64,000 nucleotides of DNA from Aldehydirespirator sp965204875 (GCA_965204875.1 OZ242020.1:806001-870000); one strand, 5' to 3'; shown: positions 24,880-33,380, numbered from the stretch's first letter. Numbers and translations are program-made. Notes: a model not told the origin generated them from the letters alone.

Positions 24880-25617
24880 GCCAACCGCCAGGATCGACGC
24901 GTAGACGGTGAGGCTGCCCGCTCGCTCCAGCAGCCGCGACTGCCGCTTGACGGCCGACTGCCAGTTGTCTCTCCTGCGGAAGCTGTACTGGAACAGGCTC
25001 AGGCTTCTGCCCAGCCCGAACGCCGCGCCGGCGAGCACCACCTGCCACGGGGGTAGCGACAGGGTCACGAGTCCCAGCAGAAGCAGGTAGGGAGCAGCCG
25101 AGGTCACGAAGGTTCGCAGCCCGGTGCCGTATTCGAACCCGAACCTGACCGCGGCCCAGCGCCGATCACGGACGAACACGTGCTCGGGAATCTGCCGGGC
25201 AGACTGCGGCAATCTGACGCGCTCGACCAGGAGATCATAGAGAACCAGCAGGGCGCCGAGGCCGACCATCGCCCCGAGGCGCACCGCTTCGGGTATCCAG
25301 GCCAGCAGTCCGCCCGCCACGACCGCCATCGATCCGCTGAGCGCGCCGCCCGCCGTCGTGCCCACCGCGAAGCAGCCCGATACGACCACTCGACCGATCG
25401 CACTCCGGACCGAAGTGCCCAGCGCGTACGCGCTGTTGAGACCTCAAGTCGAACCCGAGAGCGCCACACCACCCGCCAGGCCGCCTGACAGCAGCAAGGA
25501 CAGGCCCGGCGCGCCCATGATCCAAGCCCCGACCATTGAGAGGATCACCGCTGAAAGGCCCGCGTGCGGCAGCGCCGGCTCGTAGCCGACGTATTCGCGT
25601 GTGGCTGTCGATGGCAT
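24871..25617 (-). CDS. CcdA/MauF-like membrane protein with in-frame TGA
   Basis: One reading frame of 249 codons, interrupted only by TGA at codon 58 (25444-25446). It starts at ATG 25617, three bases after the MauD-like stop and just after GGAGGAG, so initiation is well supported. Before the TGA are 57 residues with one hydrophobic helix; after it the frame continues as GLNSAYALGTSVR, then several membrane spans typical of the CcdA/DsbD/MauF superfamily. The TGA falls in ST-x-GLN, where that superfamily has its redox Cys (SPC). A perfect stem CAGCGC-GUAC-GCGCUG begins nine bases after the TGA. Options are selenocysteine read-through, a recent nonsense mutation or a sequencing error. A shorter product could also start at GTG 25389. 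Confidence 0.6.
25420..25435 (-). promoter_or_regulatory. Hairpin just after in-frame TGA (possible SECIS)
   Basis: A perfect 6-bp stem with loop GUAC, G first, starts 8 nt after the UGA, so the loop begins 14 nt after it. Bacterial SECIS elements have a G early in the loop but usually a slightly longer distance (about 16-37 nt). Confidence 0.35.
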
Positions 25618-25620
25618 CTC

Positions 25621-26151
25621 TCACTCCTCCGAGCCGTTGTGATCCAACATGGCGGCAAGCTCTTGCGGCGGCGCCGCCAGACCTGCATGCGCCACCAGCC
25701 TGTCGGAGCGAACGACCGCGAAGTAGGGCACAGCCGGAGCGTTGATGCGCTCATGTTCGGCTGCTGCATTCTCAACGCACGACCAGTTGCTGGGCCATGC
25801 TGAAGTGTCAGCCTGGTATTCGCCCGTAGACACCACAACGACCGGCTGGCCGGAGCGCGTCAGTTCTTCCACCTCCTGGCAGTCTGCCAAATATCTTCGG
25901 CAAGAACCGCAGGCAGGTGAGACATACAGTGCGAGCACATCCGACTCAGACTCGAGCCACGGCTGTAGCGCCGTGTCCGGTGGAAGACGCAACCCGATCA
26001 TCGGATTCGGGCCATGGCGTACAGTGCCGCCCACCTGACTGGACACCGCACGCGACAGCAGCGCAGTCTGGCGTACCAGGACGGCGAATCCCATCGATAG
26101 CAGGACTATCGCGATCCACGCCAAGATGACCGCGGACTCTACGAGCGTCAT
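25621..26151 (-). CDS. MauD-like membrane-anchored thioredoxin
   Basis: A 176-residue protein with one N-terminal membrane helix (about 5-28) and an external thioredoxin-like domain. The redox pair is Cys81-Gly-Ser-Cys84 in VSPACGSCRRY, and a cis-Pro segment (APAVPYFAVV) follows. This is the layout of MauD, which helps form disulfides in methylamine dehydrogenase light chain. The start is ATG 26151, overlapping the MauE-like stop in ATGA and preceded by GAGGAGG. Together with the neighbouring MauE-like and CcdA/MauF-like genes it forms a disulfide-maturation cassette, plausibly for the Cys-rich protein at 22042. Confidence 0.8.
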   Translation of the reverse strand: MTLVESAVILAWIAIVLLSMGFAVLVRQTALLSRAVSSQVGGTVRHGPNPMIGLRLPPDTALQPWLESESDVLALYVSPACGSCRRYLADCQEVEELTRSGQPVVVVSTGEYQADTSAWPSNWSCVENAAAEHERINAPAVPYFAVVRSDRLVAHAGLAAPPQELAAMLDHNGSEE

Positions 26152-26720
26152 GTGATCGCCTCCTCTAACAGCCTGTCTTCCTGGAATGCGATCGGCAGCC
26201 ATATCACCACGTTGCTCATCGTGACAGATGCGGCTAAGACCAATACCACGAACATCGGATCGCCCCGGACCAAGTCGAGGTCGGGTTCCTGCCATAGAAG
26301 CCCAACCAATGCCACGAGTGCGACTGCGGCCAGAGCCACTGCCCGCCAGACAGATTCACTGGCAATAGAGGAATCGCCGATGCCACACCCGCAGGGCACG
26401 CTCGCGTCGCCAGCACGTCGACGCACCACGTCAAGATACACAGCGAACCCGACGAACAGGAAGAACGCGACCGCCATGGCCCCGCCGGCGAGCATCGCCC
26501 CGTCCACTACACCGACGACCATGAGCGCAGTCAGAACACCTATCGACAACTCCACCGCAGTTGTCGCCAATGCAACCAGCGCAATCATGCGGGCAGCGAA
26601 CATTCCCTGCTGCGCCAGATGCTCGCGCAACCTGCCATGGCGAACCAGGTGCACGAAGCCTGAGGCTCCGCACACGAGGCCCACCACACAGACCGCCACG
26701 GTATAGGCAAGCCCGCTCAT
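26148..26720 (-). CDS. MauE-like membrane protein
   Basis: A 190-residue membrane protein with about five helices and the motif VPCGCGIGDSS (Cys110, Cys112). It resembles the MauE family, a DoxX-related group needed for methylamine dehydrogenase light-chain maturation. It overlaps the MauD-like gene by four bases and is the upstream member of a three-gene run. No MauG diheme peroxidase is encoded in the window, so cofactor formation as in true methylamine dehydrogenase is not implied. Confidence 0.78.
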   Translation of the reverse strand: MSGLAYTVAVCVVGLVCGASGFVHLVRHGRLREHLAQQGMFAARMIALVALATTAVELSIGVLTALMVVGVVDGAMLAGGAMAVAFFLFVGFAVYLDVVRRRAGDASVPCGCGIGDSSIASESVWRAVALAAVALVALVGLLWQEPDLDLVRGDPMFVVLVLAASVTMSNVVIWLPIAFQEDRLLEEAIT

Positions 26721-26780
26721 AGCGACCTGCTGCCCGGGCGCACCGTCCCACCCTGACGGCGGCCGCTCGAAGACCTGACC

Positions 26781-27210
26781 CTAGCCATCGAAGCCCCTCA
26801 GCCTCGAACAGCGCTTGGGCGTGACGGTATCGTAATGGTCGTCCTCGAAGGTGCCATAGACTGCCCTGACCGCTTCACACGGCCCGAAGAGATGATCATC
26901 GGTCTTGTAGGCTACCCCCTCCGGTGTGTCCACAACGAGTATCGGCTCGACATCCAGAACAAACGGCGCCGCTCCCAACGGCATCGTGTCGAGGTGCGTC
27001 AGCGTCTCCCTCTAGGCAAGTCCTCTCGCTGGTCGAAGCTCGCTCGACCTCAACCGCATTTCGAATAGATGAAGTCCGCGAATCGCGACCTTGATCAGCC
27101 GATCCGCAAGCAGCTACCAGACCAGACACCGCCGCCCAGACCCAGACACGCCGACCCAGACCATACCTGCCGGGCAAACCGACCCTCACCAACGCTACCT
27201 GAGCAATCAA
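26781..27210 (-). pseudogene. Small lipoprotein gene, probably frameshifted
   Basis: A TTG at 27210 overlaps the stop of the upstream lipoprotein gene (TTGA). The frame gives a basic N-terminus, a hydrophobic run and the lipobox LVAACGSADQGRDS, close to LAAACGSSDQARDS of its neighbour. After about 65 codons this frame becomes Arg/His/Cys-rich and unlike a protein. A second frame (26984-26781) reads sensibly as 67 residues with FVLDVEPILVVDTPEG. One frameshift near 26990-27010 would join them into a lipoprotein of about 140 residues. It could instead be two tiny genes. Confidence 0.4.
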
Positions 27211-28115
27211 CAGTTCGGTCTGGTGCCAAGAAGTTCGACTGTGATATTGCTTGCCATATCTTTAGCTCGATCAAGGGCTGCGCTACCAAGTAAGGGCAAG
27301 ACTTGAGTCGAAAGTGACACGTCGTTCTTCTCCTCGTCGATTTGGAGAGTAATGAGGATGCTTCCCGGAACCATCTGTGAGATGCTGGGTTTCCAGTAGG
27401 ACGAGCGAGGAGCCAAGATACAAACACCATCCTGATCGCTCGAGATCACTGCTTCATCCAGGAAACGGACGAGCACATCGAACGGCACGCCAGCAGCGAA
27501 ACCATACACATTGAATTTTCCGACAGCAAACCAGAATGTGTATCGTGCTGCAGCAGCTTCATCATCGGTGAGCATGCCGTAAGAGACCTCGATGCCATCC
27601 GAAAGCGAGATAACTTTGTCCACGGTGCTGCGGGTCTCAGCCAAAAATAAGGCCCGTGAGGTCGCGGAGCCTGCGTATACCTCTACATCGGTACCGGCGA
27701 CATTCAACACATCGACCGAGGTAGCTCTTGGTAACCTACCCTTGTAGTCGATTACGTCGATCCGTACCTTGCGACCGTTAAGGAACCTCCGGATAACCTG
27801 AGTTGAAATCGATTCGTCGGATATCGCAGACACCGTTAGGGTGGAGGTCGGCTTGACTTCTTCGAGTTCCATTTCCTCACCAGGCGGAATGCTCAAACCG
27901 TCAGCCGGCTCTACCGCGGTCGAGGAGGCCTCGCCCGTCGAGGGCCTTGGCAGAACCCCCGACCCGTCAGCCGGCTCTACCACTCCCGATGCTTCGACCA
28001 CCTGAGAATCGCGAGCTTGATCAGAGGATCCACATGCAGCAGCCAACAGAGCGAACACGGCGGCCCCAGCTGAGAACCGCATGGCATCGCCATACCGGAT
28101 CATCAATGCCGACAC
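27207..28115 (-). CDS. Lipoprotein sharing a domain with the Cys-rich protein
   Basis: A 302-residue lipoprotein with signal peptide and lipobox LLAAAC (Cys28), then a Pro/Ser/Glu-rich linker containing two VEPADG units. Residues 108-260 are a domain paralogous to residues 1-155 of the protein at 22042: RRFLNGRKVRID, SVDVLNVAGTDVEVY, YTFWFAVGKFNVYG, PSISQMVPGSI. The domain is exported here but lies before a Tat signal there. Function is unknown. It heads the operon that continues to the MauE/MauD-like genes. GTG 28115 follows GGGGAA; ATG 28103 and ATG 28082 are alternatives. Confidence 0.75.
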   Translation of the reverse strand: MSALMIRYGDAMRFSAGAAVFALLAAACGSSDQARDSQVVEASGVVEPADGSGVLPRPSTGEASSTAVEPADGLSIPPGEEMELEEVKPTSTLTVSAISDESISTQVIRRFLNGRKVRIDVIDYKGRLPRATSVDVLNVAGTDVEVYAGSATSRALFLAETRSTVDKVISLSDGIEVSYGMLTDDEAAAARYTFWFAVGKFNVYGFAAGVPFDVLVRFLDEAVISSDQDGVCILAPRSSYWKPSISQMVPGSILITLQIDEEKNDVSLSTQVLPLLGSAALDRAKDMASNITVELLGTRPNC

Positions 28116-28238
28116 TACTTCCCCGTCGGTAAGAGAATGACAAGAGCCGCTCGTGTCTCGGCGAGGCCGGCGCGGTCGGATGGGCTTCGGTGGTTCCAGT
28201 GTCTTGTGGCGCGGGCAGGCCGCGGTCGTGAGTCGGGG

Positions 28239-29210
28239 CTAGTCCGGGTTTATGCGGCGGCCTTCCTCGACGAGGTTGATCTCCCAGATGACCTTGGCGA
28301 GCGCGTCGGCTGCGGAGATCGTGGGGAACCGCAGCGGGTTGTCGCTGGTGACGCAGGTGGGCAGCGGCGACAGGATCGTCCACGGCGTGGGATGGGCGAA
28401 CTGCACCACCGAGTAGCGGTCGCCGGTCTGGCCCTCGGCGGCGACCACCCGGTGTATGCCGGCGCCGATCACACCGTTGGACAGGTGCTCGAGCATCATC
28501 CCCGAGTTGATGATGGCGCCGCCCTCCGGCGGCACCGCGTCCACCCAGCCCTGCGCGGTGCGAACCTGCAGGCCTGCGGCGGTGGCCCTCGGCAGCATGG
28601 TGATGAGGTTGATGTCGCCGTGCTCGGCCGCCCACATGAAACCCTCGCCGGGCGCGGTCCGCATCGGCGGGTAGTGGATGGCACGGGTGAGCGTGGCGCC
28701 GTGGGCGAGCATCGTGTCGAAGAAGTCCTCGTGCACCCCGAGCCCGGCCGCGATCACCCGCAGCACCCGGCGCTGGACGTCCAGCACGGCCGCGTGGAAC
28801 CCGCCCAGCAGCTCGGTCACGCCTGGCAGGTCGTCCTCGGGCAGCGCCGGCGGGCCGTAGCGCATCGGGTAGCGCCGGCGCAGGGGATGGCCCGCCGGTG
28901 CGGGCTCGCCCCAGTTGAGCATCTCCTTGAGGTCGGGCACCTCTGAGATCGCCGCGGTCTCCGTGAGCAGGCCCGTGTAGCCGGTCTCGCCGTGGGCACC
29001 GTGCACGATGTAGCGGTCCTTGCGCTCCTGCGGCAGGTCGAAGAACGCCTCAAGCCGCCCGTAGGCCTCGTCGATGAGGCCCGGCGCCAGATCGTGCTCG
29101 ACGTAAACGAAGCCGGTGTCGAGGCTGCGCATCACGCCGTCCACCACCGCGGCTCGCTGGGCGCGGCCACCGTGCTCGAACGCCGCCAGGTCCACGTCGA
29201 GTATGTCCAC
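28239..29210 (-). CDS. Isopenicillin N synthase-like 2OG-Fe(II) oxygenase
   Basis: A 323-residue non-heme iron oxygenase. The iron triad is His and Asp in AAEHGDINLITML and a distal His in GAGIHRVV. The 2-oxoglutarate-binding Arg-x-Ser is DRYSVVQF. The N-terminal DIOX_N region (GFVYVEHDLAP, PQERKDRYIV) is also typical. The substrate is unknown; members oxidise amino acids, hormones or nucleobases. It begins with GTG 29210 and lies alone between the island and the nrd operon. Tandem repeats start just upstream of it. Confidence 0.85.
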   Translation of the reverse strand: MDILDVDLAAFEHGGRAQRAAVVDGVMRSLDTGFVYVEHDLAPGLIDEAYGRLEAFFDLPQERKDRYIVHGAHGETGYTGLLTETAAISEVPDLKEMLNWGEPAPAGHPLRRRYPMRYGPPALPEDDLPGVTELLGGFHAAVLDVQRRVLRVIAAGLGVHEDFFDTMLAHGATLTRAIHYPPMRTAPGEGFMWAAEHGDINLITMLPRATAAGLQVRTAQGWVDAVPPEGGAIINSGMMLEHLSNGVIGAGIHRVVAAEGQTGDRYSVVQFAHPTPWTILSPLPTCVTSDNPLRFPTISAADALAKVIWEINLVEEGRRINPD

Positions 29211-29221
29211 GGCACCCGACG

Positions 29222-29465
29222 CTAGCCGCGCCTGCGGCCCTCGCCCGCCGGTGGCGCTTCGCCGCCATCGTGGCTGCCACGCCCACGATCCGGACGAACG
29301 TTGCGCACCATGTCGCTGACCCCGACCGCGCCCGCGGCCCTGCCCCTGACGTGGGGGTCTGCCGGCATCCCGGCTTGATCACGCCAATGACACCAACGAA
29401 GGCTCGGCACGGTCGCCCCGACCCCGACCGCGCCTGCGGCCCCGCCCGTGACGTGGGGGTTTGGT
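29222..29465. repeat. About 100-bp tandem repeats, 2.5 copies
   Basis: The core CCGCGCCTGCGGCC followed by GCCC and TGACGTGGGGGT recurs at about 29226 (diverged), 29324 and 29426. The stretches between the cores are also related to one another. Confidence 0.7.
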
Positions 29466-29549
29466 GTGCATCGTGGACGGCCATGTCCCTCGATGCCGTG
29501 GGCGCATGCGGTCTGACCTGCATGAACGCGTCTGTGGCAGGGTGGCTAG

Positions 29550-29579
29550 TTGACACTGCTGTAGTTACGATGGTGTAAT
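29550..29579 (+). promoter_or_regulatory. Candidate nrdAB promoter
   Basis: TTGACA at 29550 and TGTAAT at 29574 are separated by 18 bases, about 100 bases before the first start codon of the nrd operon. Confidence 0.55.
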
Positions 29580-29680
29580 TCCTGCTCCGTGCTTTGGACG
29601 GTTCCGGAGCGGGGGGCGGCGGCGACACAACCGTTCCGCTGCCGACAACGGACAACCGGTTTGCGTGAAGGGGGACATTC

Positions 29681-29701
29681 ATGAAGCGAGCAACGGCGTG
29701 A
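29681..29701 (+). CDS. Six-codon leader ORF coupled to nrdA
   Basis: ATG 29681 follows AAGGGGGA at ideal distance and encodes MKRATA before TGA. The TGA overlaps GTG 29698, an in-frame nrdA start (GTGA). This arrangement could couple nrdA translation to a short leader. The other nrdA start, GTG 29665, has no ribosome binding site. Confidence 0.4.
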   Translation: MKRATA

Positions 29702-32136
29702 CCATCACCGGGGACCGGCTCGCCGCTGTCGCCGACGCCGCGCCCGCAGCGCCGGTGCGGCCCACGATGCAGGTGCGCAAGCGCAACGGCACGCTCGAGC
29801 CGGTCGATGTGAACAAGATCGTCAACGCCGTGGCCCGGGCCTCCGAGGGCCTCCTCGGCATCGACCCGCTCACCGTGAGCACCCGCACCATCGCCGCACT
29901 GGCCGACGGCGCCACCACGCGCCAGCTCGACGAGCTGAGCATCCGCACCGCCGCGGGCCTGATCGTGGAGGAGCCCAACTACTCGAGGCTGGCCGCCCGG
30001 ATGCTCGCCACCTACATCGACAAGGAGGTGCGCAACCAGAACATCCCGTGGTTCTCCGAGGCCATGGAACTGGGCCGGCGCCTCGGGCTGATCGGCGACT
30101 CCACCGCCGAGTTCGTGCGGGCCAACTCCCCCGCCCTCAACGCCGCCATCGACTCCCAGCGCGACCGCAACTTCGAGTTCTTCGGCCTGCGCACCACCTA
30201 TGACCGCTACCTGCTGCGCCACCCCGAGACCCGCCTCGTCATCGAGACGCCCCAGTACTTCTTCCTGCGCGTCGCCTGCGGGCTCAGCAGCGACGCGGAC
30301 TCCGCGGTGCGGTTCTACGACCTGATCTCCTCGCTGGCCTACCTGCCGTCGAGCCCGACGCTGTTCAACTCGGGCACCGCCCACCCGCAGATGTCGAGCT
30401 GCTACCTGCTCGACTCGCCCGAGGACTCCCTCGAGGGCATCTACAAGCGCTACACCGACATAGCCCGGCTCTCGAAGTACGCGGGCGGCATCGGCGTCGC
30501 CTGGCACCGGGTGCGCTGCAAGGACTCGCTGATCCGGGGCACCAACGGGCTCTCCAACGGCATCGTGCCGTGGCTCAAGACGCTCGACTCCTCCGTCGCC
30601 GCCGTCAACCAGGGCGGGCGGCGCAAGGGAGCGGCCTGCGTGTACCTGGAGTCCTGGCACGCCGACATCGAGCAGTTCCTCGAGCTGCGCGACAACACCG
30701 GCGACCACGCCCGGCGCACCCACAACATCAACCTCGCCAACTGGGTGCCCGACCTGTTCATGGAGCGCGTCGAGAAGGACTGGAAGTGGAGCCTGTTCGA
30801 TCCCAAGCAGGTGCCGGAACTGGTCGACAGCTACGGCGACGAGTTCCGGCGCATCTACGAGCAGGCCGAGGCCGAGGGCCGCTACGTGCGCCAGATCCCG
30901 GCCCGGCAGCTCTACACGCGGATGATGCGCACCCTCGCCGAGACCGGCAACGGCTGGATGACCTTCAAGGACTCCTCCAACGCCAAGTGCAACCAGACCT
31001 CCCCGGGCGCCTCCGGCAGCCCCGGCGAGATGGTGCATCTGTCCAACCTGTGCACGGAGATCATCGAGGTGACCAGCGCCGAGGAGACCGCGGTGTGCAA
31101 CCTCGGCTCGGTGAACCTCGGCGCCTTCGTCACGGCGCCCGAGGCGGCCGGGTCGGGCGCCGGCGGGGAGGGCTTCGACTTCGAGCGGCTCGGCGACGTC
31201 GTGCGCCTCGTGATCGGCTACCTCGACCGCGTCATCGACATCAACTACTACCCGACGCCGGAGTCCGGGGCGTCCAACCGGCGGTGGCGTCCCGTGGGGC
31301 TCGGGCTCATGGGCCTTCAGGACGTGCTCTTCAAGCTCGGCCTGCCGTTCGACTCGCCACACGCCCGCTCGCTGAGCCGCCGCATCTCCGAGGAGATCTA
31401 CTTCAACGCGCTCCTGGCCTCCACCGAGCTCGCCGAGGCCTCCGGCGCCCACCCCGCGTTCGCGCAGACCCGTGCCGCCGCGGGCGACCTGCAGTTCGAC
31501 CTCTGGGGCGTCGAGGCGACCGACCCGCAGCGGTGGGCGCCGCTGCGCGAGCGCATCGCGCGCCACGGGCTGCGCAACTCGCTGCTGATCGCCGTCGCCC
31601 CCACGGCGACCATCGCCGCGATCGCGGGCTGCTACGAGTGCATCGAGCCCCAGGTCTCGAACCTCTTCAAGCGCGAGACCCTCTCGGGCGAGTTCCTCCA
31701 GATCAACCGCTACCTCGTGGCCGGGCTGCAGGCCCGCGGCCTCTGGGACGCGCAGATGATCGCGGACGTCAAGCGCGCCGAGGGCTCGATCCAGAGCATC
31801 GCGAGGATCCCCGAGGACCTGCGCGCCGTATACCGGACGGCCTGGGAGATCCCGCAGAAGTCGCTCATCGAGATGGCCGCCGACCGCGGCGCCTTCATCG
31901 ACCAGAGCCAGTCGCTGAACCTGTTCATGGAGGCGCCCACCATCGGGAAGCTGTCCTCGATGTACATGTACGCATGGAAGGCGGGCCTCAAGACGACCTA
32001 CTACCTGCGGTCCAGGCCCGCCACGCGCATCAACCAGGCCACGACCAACGGCAGCGCCCCGGCGGCACAGAGCGCCGATGCCGATGCGCTGGCCTGCTCG
32101 CTTGAGAACCCCGAGACCTGCGAGGCCTGCGACTGA
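29698..32136 (+). CDS. nrdA: Ribonucleotide reductase class I large subunit
   Basis: Reduces ribonucleoside diphosphates for DNA synthesis. An N-terminal ATP-cone (MQVRKRNGTLEPVDVNKIV) is followed by the ten-stranded barrel with Cys in MSSCYLLD, the active-site loop NLCTEI, the paired Cys in ETAVCNLGSVNL and the radical-transfer region AWKAGLKTTYYLR. The C-terminus, CEACD, supplies the redox pair reached by thioredoxin or glutaredoxin. About 812 residues from GTG 29698, or 823 from GTG 29665. The stop overlaps the nrdB start by one base (TGATG). Confidence 0.95.
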   Translation: MTITGDRLAAVADAAPAAPVRPTMQVRKRNGTLEPVDVNKIVNAVARASEGLLGIDPLTVSTRTIAALADGATTRQLDELSIRTAAGLIVEEPNYSRLAARMLATYIDKEVRNQNIPWFSEAMELGRRLGLIGDSTAEFVRANSPALNAAIDSQRDRNFEFFGLRTTYDRYLLRHPETRLVIETPQYFFLRVACGLSSDADSAVRFYDLISSLAYLPSSPTLFNSGTAHPQMSSCYLLDSPEDSLEGIYKRYTDIARLSKYAGGIGVAWHRVRCKDSLIRGTNGLSNGIVPWLKTLDSSVAAVNQGGRRKGAACVYLESWHADIEQFLELRDNTGDHARRTHNINLANWVPDLFMERVEKDWKWSLFDPKQVPELVDSYGDEFRRIYEQAEAEGRYVRQIPARQLYTRMMRTLAETGNGWMTFKDSSNAKCNQTSPGASGSPGEMVHLSNLCTEIIEVTSAEETAVCNLGSVNLGAFVTAPEAAGSGAGGEGFDFERLGDVVRLVIGYLDRVIDINYYPTPESGASNRRWRPVGLGLMGLQDVLFKLGLPFDSPHARSLSRRISEEIYFNALLASTELAEASGAHPAFAQTRAAAGDLQFDLWGVEATDPQRWAPLRERIARHGLRNSLLIAVAPTATIAAIAGCYECIEPQVSNLFKRETLSGEFLQINRYLVAGLQARGLWDAQMIADVKRAEGSIQSIARIPEDLRAVYRTAWEIPQKSLIEMAADRGAFIDQSQSLNLFMEAPTIGKLSSMYMYAWKAGLKTTYYLRSRPATRINQATTNGSAPAAQSADADALACSLENPETCEACD

Positions 32137-33281
32137 TGGCCATCACCGAACTGCCCGCCGAGCTACCCGCAGGCTTCGGAGATCACCCGGGGCGGGGAGC
32201 GGTCCCAAGCCCTCCACCCGCGGGCATCGATCCTGCATCCGATGCCCCAGCCGCTCCCCGCCCCGGGCAGCGGGGAGCGCAGCCCAACATCCTGGATCCG
32301 GGGTTCGACCTGACGCTGCGGCCCATGCGATACCCGCAGTTCTTCGACATGTACCGCGACGCCATCAAGAACACCTGGACCGTCGACGAGATCGACTTCT
32401 CCGACGACCTCGTCGACCTCGACCGCAAGCTCATGCCGGCCGAGAAGCACCTGATACGTCGGCTGGTGGCCTTCTTCGCCACTGGCGACTCGATCGTGGC
32501 CAACAACCTGGTGCTCAACCTCTACCGGCACATCAACTCGCCCGAGGCCCGCATGTACCTGTCGCGCCAGCTCTACGAGGAAGCACTGCACGTGCAGTTC
32601 TACCTGAGCCTGCTCGACAGCTACATCCCCGACCACGCCGAGCGGGCCGCGGCGTTCGCGGCGGTCGAGAACATCCCCTCGATCAGGGCCAAGGCCGAGT
32701 TCTGCTTCAAGTGGATGGACTCGGTGGGCGACAAGCCGCTGCGGACCGCCGAGGACCGCAAGCGGTTCCTGATGAACCTGGTGTGCTTCGCCGCCTGCAT
32801 CGAGGGCCTGTTCTTCTTCGCCGCCTTCGCCTACGTGTACTTCCTGCGGTCCAAGGGGCTCCTCAACGGGCTGGCCGCGGGCACGAACTGGGTGTTCCGC
32901 GACGAGTCGATGCACATGAACTTCGCCTTCGAGGTGATCCGCGCCGTGCGCGCCGAGGAGCCCGAGCTGTTCGACGAGGACCTGGGCCATCGCATAGGCG
33001 AGATGCTCGCGGAGGCCGTGGAAGCGGAGCACCAGTTCGCGGCCGACCTGTTGGGAGAGGGGGTGCCGGGCATGTCGGTGGCCGACACCCGCAGCTACCT
33101 CGAGTTCGTGGCAGACAAGCGGCTGATGCAGCTGGGCCTGCCCCGGCGCTTCGGCAGCCGCAACCCGTTCTCGTTCATGGAGCTTCAAGACGTGCAGGAG
33201 CTGTCCAACTTCTTCGAGCGCACCGTTTCGGCCTACCAGGTGGGCGTCCGGGGCGAGATCTCCTTCGACGAGGACTTCTGA
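32136..33281 (+). CDS. nrdB: Ribonucleotide reductase class I small subunit
   Basis: Diiron protein that generates the tyrosyl radical for NrdA. Ligands are visible as Asp in FFATGDSIV, Glu-Glu-x-x-His in LYEEALHVQFY with the radical Tyr four residues after the His, Glu in CIEGLFFFA, and Asp-Glu-x-x-His in RDESMHMNF. The first ~50 residues are a Pro/Gly/Ala-rich extension. The C-terminus (VRGEISFDEDF) is the usual NrdA-binding tail. The sequence around its stop is duplicated 72 bp downstream. Confidence 0.95.
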   Translation: MAITELPAELPAGFGDHPGRGAVPSPPPAGIDPASDAPAAPRPGQRGAQPNILDPGFDLTLRPMRYPQFFDMYRDAIKNTWTVDEIDFSDDLVDLDRKLMPAEKHLIRRLVAFFATGDSIVANNLVLNLYRHINSPEARMYLSRQLYEEALHVQFYLSLLDSYIPDHAERAAAFAAVENIPSIRAKAEFCFKWMDSVGDKPLRTAEDRKRFLMNLVCFAACIEGLFFFAAFAYVYFLRSKGLLNGLAAGTNWVFRDESMHMNFAFEVIRAVRAEEPELFDEDLGHRIGEMLAEAVEAEHQFAADLLGEGVPGMSVADTRSYLEFVADKRLMQLGLPRRFGSRNPFSFMELQDVQELSNFFERTVSAYQVGVRGEISFDEDF

Positions 33282-33380
33282 GCGCTCCTTGACCGGCGCC
33301 GTGCCAGTTGCGGCTCGGCACGGATCGCGCCGCAGCGAAACCAGGACTTCTTGGCAACCGCTCGACCGGTGCTGCCGCGT
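33270..33380. repeat. Tandem duplication of nrdB 3' end (72-bp offset)
   Basis: AGGACTTCT at 33271 recurs at 33343, and GACCGG plus a similar flank at 33291 recurs at 33364. The second copy lies wholly outside the gene. Confidence 0.6.

Larger units (their letters stand above)
29211..29664. other. Repeat-rich spacer before nrdAB
   Basis: These 454 bases hold 98-102 bp tandem repeats in the left half and the nrdA promoter candidate in the right half. No gene is supported. I looked for a classical NrdR box pair and did not find a convincing one. Confidence 0.5.

Noticed and set aside
29466..29664. NrdR boxes upstream of nrdA
   Set aside because: ACAC and GTGT half-sites near 29552 and 29573 are spaced too far apart for the 16-bp consensus.
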